Assembly (NCBI GenBank): GCA_033060915.1 | Contig: CM065396.1 | Span: 3,407,501 to 3,471,500, forward strand | DNA: 64,000 nucleotides | Origin: Euryodendron excelsum | Lineage: Eukaryota > Streptophyta > Magnoliopsida > Ericales > Pentaphylacaceae | Reading direction: 5' to 3' | Part shown: positions 33,860 to 44,203 of the stretch, piece after piece | Position numbering within the stretch: position 1 is the first letter of the stretch | Layout: each line of letters begins with the position of its first letter | Notes under the pieces: model-generated | Databases searched by the model: none | Seen by the model: only the letters and a program-made list of their open reading frames with translations | What the model was told of the DNA's origin: nothing | Translations under genes and position numbers: made by a program

Positions 33860-36800
33860 CATCAGCACCTTATTTAGCATAGACAAACTCATAGAAAAGA
33901 TAGAATCCTCACCACTATGGGTGTATCTAGAGCATTAGTTATCCACAGTGGTCTCTTGTATTTCTCACGACCAGTAAAACTTCTAACTGGATCCTGCAAT
34001 TGATGTTGTAGAAAAAGTCAAGGTGTCGAATGAAGTGTATAAATACAGTTCAGTATAACAAACCAGCAACCACTTGTACTATCAGAAACAAATGAATTTT
34101 CCAAATTGCTTTTCACAGAAATGCTACACCTATAAAGGAATTTTAACATCAATTTGTCATGGGAAGTTCTCTGCCTAAAATGGATGATACAGGGATCAAA
34201 CATGACCAAAACATTTTACCAGATAAAATGACAATGCAGCAACACTAAAAGAAACATATCAATAAGATAAAAAAAAAAATTAAAAAGAAAGAAAAAAATC
34301 GCCAATCTACTGGAAGAATAGATAGAGACCAATGACTTCCAATTTGAACACTTCCTTTTTTTTTATAAGTAAAATTTGTATCAAGAAAACCGCCGAAAAG
34401 AGGGCGAACCCTGAACAAAAGCATCTACAAAAAGCTCAAAGCCTATACCCCTTAATGCCTATATACCTACGGGCATATACAAATTCCCCAAGAAGTCCAC
34501 AAAAGAAGGTATACAAAATGGAGTTGTCTCAGACAACCAATAAAACAGGGAGACAAGAATAATTTCCCTTACGCTATGAATCCCATGTTCCACTCCTTCA
34601 AAAGCTCTGCTATTTCCTTCCCTCCAGATATTCCACATAACACAATGAGGAATAACATCCCACGCCCTTCTCTCAATCCTTGTCAGACATTCGTGACCCC
34701 AACAAGACATTAAGCCTGCAACCGAGCTAGGCATCACCCAAGCCAACCCTAGTAAAGAAAACAGCATACTCCATATATCCCTAGCCACTGGGCAATTTGA
34801 ACACATCAAAATAAATTAGTAGACCCATCATTGAAAGCAAAGCATCTCTAACTCTTGTTTGTTTTTTGGTAGGCAAATTTTTTTTTGGTAGGCTCTCCAA
34901 CTCTTGTTAGCACCTAAATAGCCTATTTGTAGTTTGTTTTCTTTTCCTTATTGGGCCTGATTAATTTGAATCTTAAACTTCTCCCGCACCAAGAAGAAAG
35001 AAAGAAAGAAAATAAAATAAGAAATAGGAAGAAGAAAAGCTCCATTAATGCCACGTTAGAGGCGCCTAAACCAAATATCTGTCTGAGCAAGTGACTATAG
35101 TGCCTGGAACCTACAAATAAAAGTTCTTATCCAAAAGGATCAAAATTTCATTCCAGTGGGCCGTTTGGAAACATTTAGAAAACGTGTTGGAAATGGAGTT
35201 AAAATAACATAAGGGAACATTTGGAAACAAGAACTAAAGTCCATCTAAATGTATTTCTAAGGAGAATAAATCAATAATTAAACGTGTTTGAGGGGAGTAC
35301 ATTCATTTCGGCCATTTCACCCACAACAAGACAAGATTTAGATCTTTGCATCCAACCAACCAGAACCTCTATATCACTGGCACTTATCCCACACTGAAAA
35401 TCCATTGCCGAGGTTTTCCTAAGTCGTTCCAGGAGTGCAGAAATATCTGCCTTGAGCTACTAATTAAGAGAATTGTGTGCGTGTAAACTCTAAAGATGCC
35501 CATCATACTATGGCAGTATGGCCAGAATTTCCAATAAGGCACTCATCCGAGTTAAACTCAATTCATCCAATATATCTATTTATTTTCCAGTAGAATACAA
35601 TTCCTTTTCCTAATGACCAGGGATAAATAAGAGCAAAAGAAGAAAGCGTACAATGCTAGACGAGAATACTCCATATCTCCATGCACAAAATTGTGAAAAT
35701 TACTTATCATTACAATCAGAATAATCAAAACGTTTGGCTATATGGTAAAACCTATGCAAAGAAACGTGTAAATACCTTGTACTTGACAGAAACTGCATAT
35801 GTTCCAAGGGCACGATTGCCTTCCCGAATCTCTAAGATATCACGAGCAAGTTGTCTTGCTGTGGCTTCCACAGAGGGGCTGCTAATGCATTCAAATTCAT
35901 TGCAAAGCTCCCCAAAGTTCAAACCATCAACAATCTTATCAGCTTCTGATTTTTCAGTGGTCAGTTCAGGTAGCAACTCAGTCCTGTTAGAATCATTAGT
36001 CACTGCAACACATTGGTAGCAACTTAGTTATGTTTGTTCTGATGAATACAAGTTCTATTATTACAAGTTTCAAAAATCTTCAAAATATACGTTTGGAATG
36101 TTGAAGAATAGTAGTTTAGTAATTACAAGTCAGATTGTCAAGTGTGAGAAGAATGGAAGGTTTGAACCTACAGCCAACCATTTTCAGAAATAATACTAGA
36201 GATTATTTTGTGGCCCCCCCAACACACACACAACTAGTTCATTATTTTTCTTCCTTCTTAGTTTGAAGTAACAACTTATAGAGCAAGAGACATAGGAAGA
36301 GGAAACATGAAAAAGTAAGAAAGCACATAACTAGTTCATAGAAATTAAAGTTTTTTATTCTTTTAATAACAAAATTCATAAGATTTAAAATGTTATTTTA
36401 TTTTACCATCATAATCCACAGAAAGAAAGATTCGCAACCATCTAAATCACATGCTTGCAAAGCTTTATAACTAATTTTGCAAAATATTCATTGTAAATTA
36501 ATGACCTATTTATTAGTCAATTAATGGGGCAGGCAATGAGCTAAAAAGGCTTTGTTTCTTACTTGCTTATTAAGAAAGTCCAATTTTAGGTGACTTAGTC
36601 GTCATCACTTTTCTGTACTTTACATTTATATGTAAATACAATAATAATCTCTGAAAAACTTTTTCCAAATAAGACAAAAGACATTTTGATAAATTTATCA
36701 TTAAAAAAAAAATGCTTGCAAATGAATTCATTCAAGTGATGGATTTATGTTACACTTGCCAACTAAAACTTGTGTAAAGGCCATATAATACATTACATTG

Positions 36801-37577
36801 CTCAACAAAACTTCCTAAAAATACGCTTCACATAATTTTTGATATTTTAATTTTCTTATAACTATACTAATTAATTTTTTGTCAGTTTTCGTCTCTGTAG
36901 TATTTTTTTTTTTTTTGGTCACGTTTCATATTTATTTCTATTTCTTGTATGGTATTTTTTTGGGCTGTTTTTCCATATGGGTAACTTTGGACAAGAACAT
37001 AAAAGGTGGCAAAAGGCTGCCCAATTGCGAGGGCAATAGTGGCTATGCAATGGTCAAATCGCGCTGTATATTATAAATTACTATGGTAATTAAAATAAAA
37101 AAAAGGAGTAATGCTATAATATATAATCAGAAAATATAACCAGAATGATGTGACTGAGTTGTGAGCTTATCATTTTAAAATAAAGAACCCAGCAAAATGT
37201 ATTTTAAAGAATAACTAGCACCCAACCCAACCAAGTACATGCGGTTGATAGATGTAGCAATAGTATTTTTATTAGGCACTTGTTAACGTAAAATCCTAGA
37301 AAAATAAGTGACAAAGCTATGTCATTTTAATCTTTGTAAGTAGCAGTAGAAGTAGTAGTAGATCAAGGAAGTGAAGGATTTAATTAGAAGAGTATCAACC
37401 TCGTAATGAAAATTGGCCGCGATGACCGGAGGAGCCATCGAAACGCTTGAAGCGGCCAAAGACTCTGCTCCTCCTTCCGTCGTGACGACGGATATTCACG
37501 GCGGTGAAGATTGTTGTGGTGGTGGCGGCGGCGGAGGAGCAGGCTGAAATGGTGGCAGCAGCAGCAGAAGCGCTCAT
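31316..37577 (-). CDS. DUF2358 family plastid protein (At1g65230-like), complete, five exons
   Basis: Exons on the minus strand: 37577-37400, 36002-35776, 33993-33913, 33277-32927 and 31417-31316. All splice in phase with GT-AG introns and give 312 residues. The start MSASAAAATISACSSAAATT opens a Ser/Ala/Thr- and Arg-rich, acid-poor stretch typical of a chloroplast transit peptide. An upstream in-frame ATG at 37688 would add 37 residues lacking that character, so 37577 is preferred. The core (about 61-279) is the SnoaL-like DUF2358 domain: ATARQLARDILEIREGNRAL, TGREKYKRPLWITNALDTPI, VQEMLMLSTSVLSIKWT, IKVTSQYTLNQISGQVIEHE, AQAYFWTSRRLF. The C-terminus FFQRDDSFQRDAYQ leads into one membrane segment. 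The biochemical function is unknown. Its family assignment is by remembered similarity to At1g65230. Confidence 0.93.
31418..32926 (-). other. Intron 4 of the DUF2358 gene
   Basis: 1.5 kb, AT-rich. I see no repeat with two defined ends and no coding sequence. Confidence 0.7.
32927..33277 (-). CDS. DUF2358 gene exon 4
   Basis: Encodes SVQEMLMLSTSVLSIKWTIK through NREIYPDPSGDPTK, the family core, and ends AAG before GTAAGT. The acceptor TTTGTAG at 33278 is preferred over the TGTGCAG nine bases downstream because it keeps the family's (T/S)VQEM motif. The other site would delete three residues in frame. Confidence 0.92.
33278..33912 (-). other. Intron 3 of the DUF2358 gene
   Basis: Contains a CAACTA/CAACCA-type simple repeat at 33380-33412, an (AC)n stretch at about 33695-33707 and an (AAAG)n microsatellite at 33826-33852. 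Nothing else recognised. Confidence 0.7.
33913..33993 (-). CDS. DUF2358 gene exon 3
   Basis: An 81-base exon of exactly 27 codons, DPVRSFTGREKYKRPLWITN through ALDTPIV, between acceptor AATTGCAG and donor GTGAGG. Confidence 0.92.
33994..35775 (-). other. Intron 2 of the DUF2358 gene, with LINE fragment
   Basis: Holds the LINE zf-RVT remnant at 34350-34815. A stretch at 35135-35330 with AGGATCAAAATTTCATTCC and TTTCGGCCATTTCACCC resembles a decayed relative of the MITE at 6036-6400 (weak). The rest is unassigned. Confidence 0.65.
34350..34815 (-). mobile_element. LINE ORF2 C-terminal zinc-binding (zf-RVT) fragment
   Basis: The minus strand reads CSNCPVARDIWSMLFSLLGL, HCVMWNIWREGNSRAFEGVE and LVSLFYWLSETTPF, the zf-RVT-like region found at the C-terminus of plant non-LTR ORF2 proteins. 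The element's 3' end lies near 34350, where the minus strand has GATACAAATTTTACTTATA followed by an A run, a typical LINE tail. It is sense to the host gene in its intron. Confidence 0.8.
35776..36002 (-). CDS. DUF2358 gene exon 2
   Basis: Follows acceptor TGTTGCAG and ends AAG before GTATTT. It encodes VTNDSNRTELLPELTTEKSE through ATARQLARDILEIREGNRAL and GTYAVSVKYK. Confidence 0.93.
36003..37399 (-). other. Intron 1 of the DUF2358 gene
   Basis: 1.4 kb of AT-rich sequence with T and A runs. I see no gene or well-bounded repeat. Confidence 0.7.
37400..37577 (-). CDS. DUF2358 gene exon 1 (transit peptide)
   Basis: Encodes residues 1-59 plus one base: Ala/Ser/Thr-rich then Arg-rich (NIRRHDGRRSRVFGRFKRF). 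Ends CGAG before donor GTTGAT, a weaker donor, but the phase fits the next exon exactly. A GC-rich first exon is common in plastid-targeted plant genes. Confidence 0.82.
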
Positions 37578-37943
37578 CTCTGACAGTACCCCATTCTGCC
37601 AAACGTTTTGGATGGAGGCTGAGGCTGGACCCTCAAATTCGTGACTCCCTCTCTCTCCGTGCACGTTCGTGAGGAGGATAAGGTGCATGACGTGTCATTT
37701 GGTGCGTTCATGTTTTAGGAGAAATAATCCTATGCATACGGAACACCACATATTCTGCTTCATAACGTGGGGTGCCCCATTCATAATCAAGTGTCATCCA
37801 TTTCTAATGTGAAGATACTAACACGGTAACACACCACATAATCAAGCGCAACGTGTCTCATGTGGTAGTTTGTTTCTAGTATCTACCCCATTTGGAGAGA
37901 TAATTAACGCCACATGCATCTTAGTTGATAACGTGGCGTGCGT

Positions 37944-37949
37944 CACGTG
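37944..37949 (-). promoter_or_regulatory. G-box (CACGTG) upstream of the DUF2358 gene
   Basis: A palindromic CACGTG in TCACGTGTTCC, about 370 bp upstream of the chosen start codon. Several ACGTG/ACGTGTC cores occur at 37690-37950. Such motifs bind bZIP/bHLH factors in plants; function here is inferred from sequence only. Confidence 0.4.
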
Positions 37950-38566
37950 TTCCGTGTTGTCATCTGTTTTCAATTCATTTCCAATGTGTAGATAATAAAA
38001 CTAACCACTTTCCTAATTTCACGGGTTGATGTGTGTTAGAGGAGAAATTATCTTATTGGTCCGAACACCACGTTAGCTTGATAATGTGAAAAAAAATAAT
38101 TTAGTGGTCAAATAGTACTAAGTACTTAATGATAATTTTTATCAAATGATAACACGTAATGTGTGAATATATACTAACTTAAATTAGTAGAGTAGTGAAA
38201 AGACTTTCAAGTAAAAATATCACATGGCAAAATCTAATAGGATATTTTTTTAAAAATTCCTCCACTACTCCACTAATTCAAATTGCTGATGTATTCATTT
38301 ACCAAATGTCACCATATAATAGGGATTATTATTGAGTACTCAATACTATCTGACACTAGACTATTTTCTGATAATGTGATGTGCACAACCAGTAATCAAC
38401 TATGAAGAATCCCATGTTACAGTTTGTTACTAACCCATTTTTAAGGAAAAAAAGTCCAGTAGTGACGTAGTACAAGATTATTCAATACTCATACATATTA
38501 AATTTTGTCATATGTTATTTACTGCATTAAAAGACTCTTTATTGATTGCGAATTCATGTTACTAAT

Positions 38567-39120
38567 ATAATAAAGGGTTAATTATATTTTACATACTGCA
38601 CTTTACACCAAATCTTAGTTCAAAACCTTAATTTTTATTTGTAACAATTAAATTAGTACAGTTTTAATTTCTTTTAATGTCAATTTTCTGCTAATCTTCA
38701 TTTAAAAAATAAATCGCATATTACAAACATGTTTCCTTTTTTAAGGGGTAAAAATGTAAAATCATAATTCTTCCCTAATAATCCATCACTAAATCTTGTC
38801 AAATCACTCCAAAATTACTAGTGTAACAAATTTTATGATGTATATAATACAATTAAGTTTCATAAAAAAACTCTAAATTCGAATCACGTACGATACATGT
38901 GAGTCTTTGAAATAGAAAAAAGTTAAATTTTACATATTTATCCCTTGAAAAAAGTCACATGATTGTCACGTGTGAATTTTTTGTCTATTTTTCAAACAGT
39001 ATGTTAACATTGTAACAAGTTAAAAGTATAAGGGTTTAATTGTTACAAATAAAAATAAAAGTTCTGAAATGAGATTCGATATAAAGTATAAGAGTGCAAA
39101 ATTTAATTAACCTTATAATA
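38567..39120. mobile_element. TIR element, 542 bp, long inverted repeats and 6-bp TSD
   Basis: Element 38573-39114 starts AAGGGTTAATTATATTTTAC and ends AAAATTTAATTAACCTT. The inverted similarity continues inwards for roughly 100 bp, including TTTTTATTTGTAACAATTAA on both arms. ATAATA lies on each side (38567-38572, 39115-39120). No coding capacity. Confidence 0.78.
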
Positions 39121-39132
39121 AAACAACCCATA

Positions 39133-39886
39133 AGCAGGGCGGGGCCAGTATTTTATTTTGAGAGTGCCAACTTGAAACAAAATTTTTTGCCTACTGATAC
39201 AATTGTTAGACAAATACTATATTTTAAGTTTTTTTTTTTTGCACATATTTTTAAGTTCAAGTATGACATATATAGTGGGATGCATGACTATATTGCTACA
39301 TAAAAAATAAAATCAGCTTTTATTTCGTCTCAACAAAATGACTACAAACATAATTTTTTTTATAGCTACTCCAAATGTGTAAAATAAACACTCTAAAACA
39401 GGTCGAGCCCTATACAATCAGCTTATATAAAAGTTTTAATCTTGTGAAAATTAATGGCTATTTAATAATTTAACTACAAGCATATACAAATTGTCCAAAT
39501 TACAAAAAAAAATATAGATTAATTATTTCTTAGTACATCAATGATCTATTGAAGTGCAAATCGACATTTTTTCAAATAGCCTTTTTATATGTATTTGGTA
39601 GGACTTGTTGGAAGATGTACTTTAGAAACTTACATACTGTTGATTTAGAAGCTCACATAATACTGATTTTTATTGGGTTAGGATACACATAAAAAAAAAA
39701 AAAAAGAATCCATAGTTCTTTATGCAAATTTTTTATATTTTATTGAATTAGAGATTTAAGTTATAAATCATGAGGGTGCTAGTAGAATAAATTTTTATAA
39801 ACATTTCACACATTTACACTACATATAGAAGGATTGTACAAAAGTCAGTGATGTGCCATGCTATATGTAGCTCTGCCCCTACCTAT
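39133..39886. mobile_element. Candidate degenerate TIR element
   Basis: Begins GCAGGGCGGGGCCAGTATTT and ends GTAGCTCTGCCCCTACCT, short imperfect complementary ends of a type common in plant hAT-like elements. No TSD established and the interior is AT-rich without ORFs. Confidence 0.4.
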
Positions 39887-40520
39887 AAGCCAATTTAATA
39901 AGAATGAGTACTAAGCGTTAATATTACTTGACCACTCAATTTTTTTTTTTCCATTTTCAATGTGAAGATAATAAAAATTAACAACTTGTTTACCCTCATG
40001 GTCACATTGGTTACTTATGCTATAAAGTTGCAAAAAATACCTGAAGTATCTAATTTCAATACGTTGAACACGATGGGATAATATTTCTTGTTTTAGGGAT
40101 CTAAAGCACATTTGCTGGCGGGTTCAGCTGTCCACAATACTCCCCATTTTTCTATCTAATTATGCTACATGTTAGTAAATTAAATTTAATGAATGTTGTT
40201 CTCTCTTTAAAATGCATAATTTCACTTCTTATTGAGGAAAACTAACTAACAATTTCACTTAACATTAACCAAAATCAGCAGAAAAATGCTGTTTATTTAA
40301 ATTAGATAACTAGACTTGATTTATTAACATGTAACATAATAAGAAAAAGAGACTTAGAGGATTCCGAGTACTAAAATTTGGAGGGGAGCCTTTTCCTTTT
40401 TTTACAGGGTGAAAAAATATTTAAGTTTAGTACCACTTTTTCTGGTATGATTTTTTATATAATTTTGTATTGTTACATTCACTTGTGTACTATTTAAAAG
40501 TAATGCTAGAGCCACAAAAA

Positions 40521-40690
40521 AAAAGAAAAAGTAATGTTATGGCTATCGTTTTTTCATAAGATTTTTTATCATGAATAGACACAAGATAGTGAGATTCACA
40601 TTATCTAATATGTGTATCCACTTACTTTATGTCTATTCATGATGAAAATGTGATAATGAAAAAAAAAGTAGTGGCCGCGACAATTTTTAT
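40521..40690. repeat. MITE-like foldback
   Basis: The two halves are inverted repeats: TTATCATGAATAGACA(C) on the left pairs with TGTCTATTCATGAT on the right. The complementarity spans about 70 positions with an apex near 40600, and the ends carry TTTTTTCAT/ATGAAAAAA. Confidence 0.6.
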
Positions 40691-40798
40691 TATTTAAACT
40701 TTTCCATGAATTGATTTTTGTGCATAATATTTCTATGGACAATTTTTCTTATTTAAACTTTTCCATGAATTGATTTTTATGCATAATATTTCTATAGA
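40681..40798 (+). repeat. 59-bp tandem duplication
   Basis: Copies 40681-40739 and 40740-40798 differ at only a few bases. The shared core is TTATTTAAACTTTTCCATGA. Confidence 0.92.
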
Positions 40799-41296
40799 TT
40801 GATGTGGCTATTTGTGGTCTTTCTTTTCTAACTAAGACACCAAATCATTTTAGCTCGTATATTCCAAAATACCATTGTCAATACTTTTTTTACACTGAAA
40901 ATATAGTTAATTTTATCAATTATTATAAATTTTATATAAATATTAATAACTTATCCACAAAAGATTTGAGAAATATTGTCCATCAACTTGGCCCCTCGCA
41001 GTCAAAATTCAGGCTCCACCACTGCGTATAAGTAATAGGTTTTACACACCAACTTCAAAAAAAAGCTTTAATAAAAGAACTCTTAAGTGGGAGTGGCAAA
41101 TAACTTGTCGATAGAGGTGATAATTTAATTTACATATCAGACTACGTTAGTATAGGTAAATACATTGAATATAAATATATAACAGTTCCTATGTAACGTA
41201 GTCTAAGGAACTTTTAAAAAAAAAAAATCATAGTTTATAAATTTTAAAAAGAAAATTATAACGATAAGAAAACTCAATAAATTTCATTTAATGTAC

Positions 41297-41470
41297 ATGT
41301 AAAATAATATCTAATATGTATGAATATAAATGTATGTAATTCAACTAGTATTAGTGAAATATATCGCTAAAGTTATAGTCCATAATTTCATGTAAAATAA
41401 TATTTATATATAAATTTATACATGTATATAACTCAACTAATATTAATAAAATATAATGCCAAAGATGATA
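41297..41470 (+). repeat. Degenerate tandem repeat, period about 94 bp
   Basis: ATGTAAAATAATAT...AACTCAACTA.TATTA...AAATATA..GC.AAAG occurs twice, starting at about 41297 and 41391. AT-rich and non-coding. Confidence 0.6.
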
Positions 41471-43574
41471 TTACTTTTATTCCGTGTATTGTACGGATCA
41501 ATTGCTAATATATAGAAACTATTCGCAACCCATTGTGGGGTGGGGCTATGGAGTACTAGGATCAGGTAACATTACAGCGTGCCATACGACTACGAATTGG
41601 GCCAACAAAATTCAATTCAACTACTTAAATTAATGCATACCCCCGCCCTACTTATTTTCAAGCCCACGTCACCGCTAGCTCCGCAGGCACAGAGAGAGAG
41701 AGAGAGTCCATCCATTCTAATGTATAAAAGGTGAACCCTATTTGGTATCTAACTCCTTTTGAAGCTGTATCGCGCAGCATAACAATTTAAATTTTCTAAT
41801 TTTGTCTTACAAAAATTAATTTATTACGGTTACGATAACTTTTCTATTCAATAACTGTAAGGGTAAATATAAAAGATAAAAAATAACATAACTGTTCAAC
41901 ATCCCTATCTTTCTAATTGCTTAAGTTATTCAATCCTTTTAGACTCTACACCTTTAACCCAAATCAATAGATCAAAAAATCATCACCACTAACAATGTTG
42001 ACAGTAAAGACAATAAAGAATGAAGAAGCACCATTATTGTCTGTTTTTCTGTATTCTTCATTGTTCACTACTTCTGCATTTGTTGTACACTTCATTTTGT
42101 TTAAGCACTCTCATCATTATTATAGTGAGTTCTATTAAAAAACAAAAAAAAAAAATTCACTGCATACTAAATTATGAGATTCATTTGTTTTTGGGTGTTC
42201 GCAGAGATCTTTTGGTTTAGAATATTCAATGTCAAGGGAAGAATTGCACATGCATAGTTTTATAAATAGAGCCATAACACATGTATTAACTCATTGGGTG
42301 ATTCATCCCGAGAGTAAATCAAACGTCCTAAGTAGGAAACTTGGCAATTGGAGAGATAAACAAGGGCAGGGATGGCTTATCTTTGATTAGACAAAATATG
42401 AGATTAGTCAAGATACACGCAAGCCGGTTAAGATATCCAACCGCATAATCCAAATAAATACTCATTGGGTGATGGATGTGGGATCCGCAAATTGCTTAGA
42501 TCCCCCAAAAGTTAAGTTCTTCATCATCATCAATCAATAACAAACACACATTTTGACATACAAAAACAGAAAGAGCGATTCACTTATATTAGTTGCTTGC
42601 TTTTGACTGTTACCATCATGAGGAGTAGTTTTTAATTAATTATATCTGGGAAATTATGGATGCCATACTCACTTACCCGTAGCAGAAAGCAACTGCAAGC
42701 AAAATCTAATGTCCCAGACCCCCAGCTGCAGCTGCTGCTGCTCAGCTGCCCCATATGGGCCTAGCGGCAGCAGCAGCACTTATTAATCAATGATTCACTC
42801 TCAAGCATAAAGACCACCCCATTTTGATCAATAAGAATAAGAATTCCATTAATGCTTAAATTTTTGGACCCACCCCTCACCTCCCTTGCATTAATGTTTA
42901 ACAACACCACACTGGTTTTCTTTCACTTTCAGTTGAAATTTGAGACACACAAAGAAACTGCCAAAATGACTTCTACAAGAAAGTGGGGGGAGAAGAGAAT
43001 TCTGCCTATATGCTTATATTAGAGAATCTATACAGAGTTCTTCTACGTTCACAATTTGTGCTTTTGGGTCCTGCAATCTTCAACAAGAAGAAGTCAAAAA
43101 AGATGAAGAGAGGCTACCATACCATCCATTCATCTTTCCAGCTGCAACGACTTGTCTCAATCTGTTCCTCTCCACCTTGCCCACGCCCACTGAAAATATC
43201 TTAATCCACTTGTGAAAGAAAGAGCTAGAGAGATCATAACATCAACAACTTGGAAAACAATTGGGAATCAACTACCCTTGCAAATTGCTACTCTCTAATG
43301 GCTTCATCACCACAACCTTATTTTCAACACAACATAAATCACAACCAACAAATCACGGGAAAAAATTTAATGACAAAAAGGAACGGAGAGTTGGATTTCA
43401 CAAAATCCCAATTCTATCCACACTAGACCCGAAAACAAAAAAAAAAAACAAAAAAGGATGACTTCCCCAGACACTCTAATATAGCTGGGCCACCTCTCCT
43501 GATCCTCACCAATAAACATCAATCGGCCTACAACCTCCTCTCCCTTCCCTTCTCCTCCACCCCCGACCCCCGCT

Positions 43575-43603
<29 letters not shown>
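43575..43603 (+). repeat. C run (29 bases) downstream of PP2C
   Basis: A pure C tract 115-143 bases past the PP2C stop. Transcribed from the minus strand it would be a G29 tract in the 3'-UTR, if the UTR extends that far. Confidence 0.85.
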
Positions 43604-43605
<2 letters not shown>

Positions 43606-43717
43606 CGCTCGGTCAAGAAAATAAATCATAAACACAGACAGGGCTGGTAACCGAGAAAATAAAAAATAAAAAAAAATCAATGAAGAAAATCAAATCCAGA
43701 CGAAACTTCTATCTTCA

Positions 43718-44203
43718 TCATTTCCGAGCTTTTGTCTCTGGGAAAGCTTTCTTCTCCTCTTTCCCTGAGACTAACCTTGGCAAAGTCAATAGTGTGTTTA
43801 CACGAGACACTCCCTCCAGAGCTGACCAATCTATTCCGGAGTCCGTTTGCATTTCTTCGTCATTTCCTGAGGCTTCCCCTGGAAGAATTTCTTCACAACT
43901 TCGAACAGTTCCAGAACGATCCAGCCCACTTGGGACAGTAGGATCTTCTTTCTCACTGCCAATGTTGCTTTGCTCCATTGATATAATCTTCTCTTTGGAT
44001 TTGGTAGCGGAAGCAATAGATAAATTGTTTGAGTTTGAATCTAGGAAGAGGCAAACCACAGCACAATCATCAACTTTGGAAGTAGGGTATTTGCTCCTCC
44101 AAGCTCGAACTGCAGACTCAACAAGAGCTCGAGCTGCAGATGAACGCCCTGGAGCAGAAGATACAATGTCTACCACTTCTTTATTCGAAAGCACATCCCA
44201 AAT
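43718..44203 (-). CDS. PP2C exon 5
   Basis: Encodes IWDVLSNKEVVDIVSSAPGR, the last metal-binding motif VDDCAVVCLFL, then a variable Ser/Glu-rich tail ending ETKARK and TGA at 43720-43718. Confidence 0.95.
   Translation of the reverse strand: MWDVLSNKEVVDIVSSAPGRSSAARALVESAVRAWRSKYPTSKVDDCAVVCLFLDSNSNNLSIASATKSKEKIISMEQSNIGSEKEDPTVPSGLDRSGTVRSCEEILPGEASGNDEEMQTDSGIDWSALEGVSRVNTLLTLPRLVSGKEEKKAFPETKARK

Larger units (their letters stand above)
37578..43717. other. Intergenic region upstream of the DUF2358 gene and downstream of PP2C
   Basis: Contains the DUF2358 promoter area with G-box and duplicated blocks (37700-38100), TIR elements at 38573-39114 and about 39133-39886, a foldback at 40521-40690, a 59-bp tandem repeat, a degenerate tandem at 41297-41470, a CAGCTG/GCAGCA-rich patch at 42725-42775, and a C run at 43575-43603. 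No protein gene recognised. Confidence 0.75.

Noticed and set aside
35681..36019. 112-codon plus-strand open frame
   Set aside because: It is antisense to exon 2 of the DUF2358 gene, which has the conserved product.
42725..42775. CAGCTG/GCAGCA-rich patch resembling coding CAG repeats
   Set aside because: Stops lie in all frames close by, and no splice context or similarity supports an exon.
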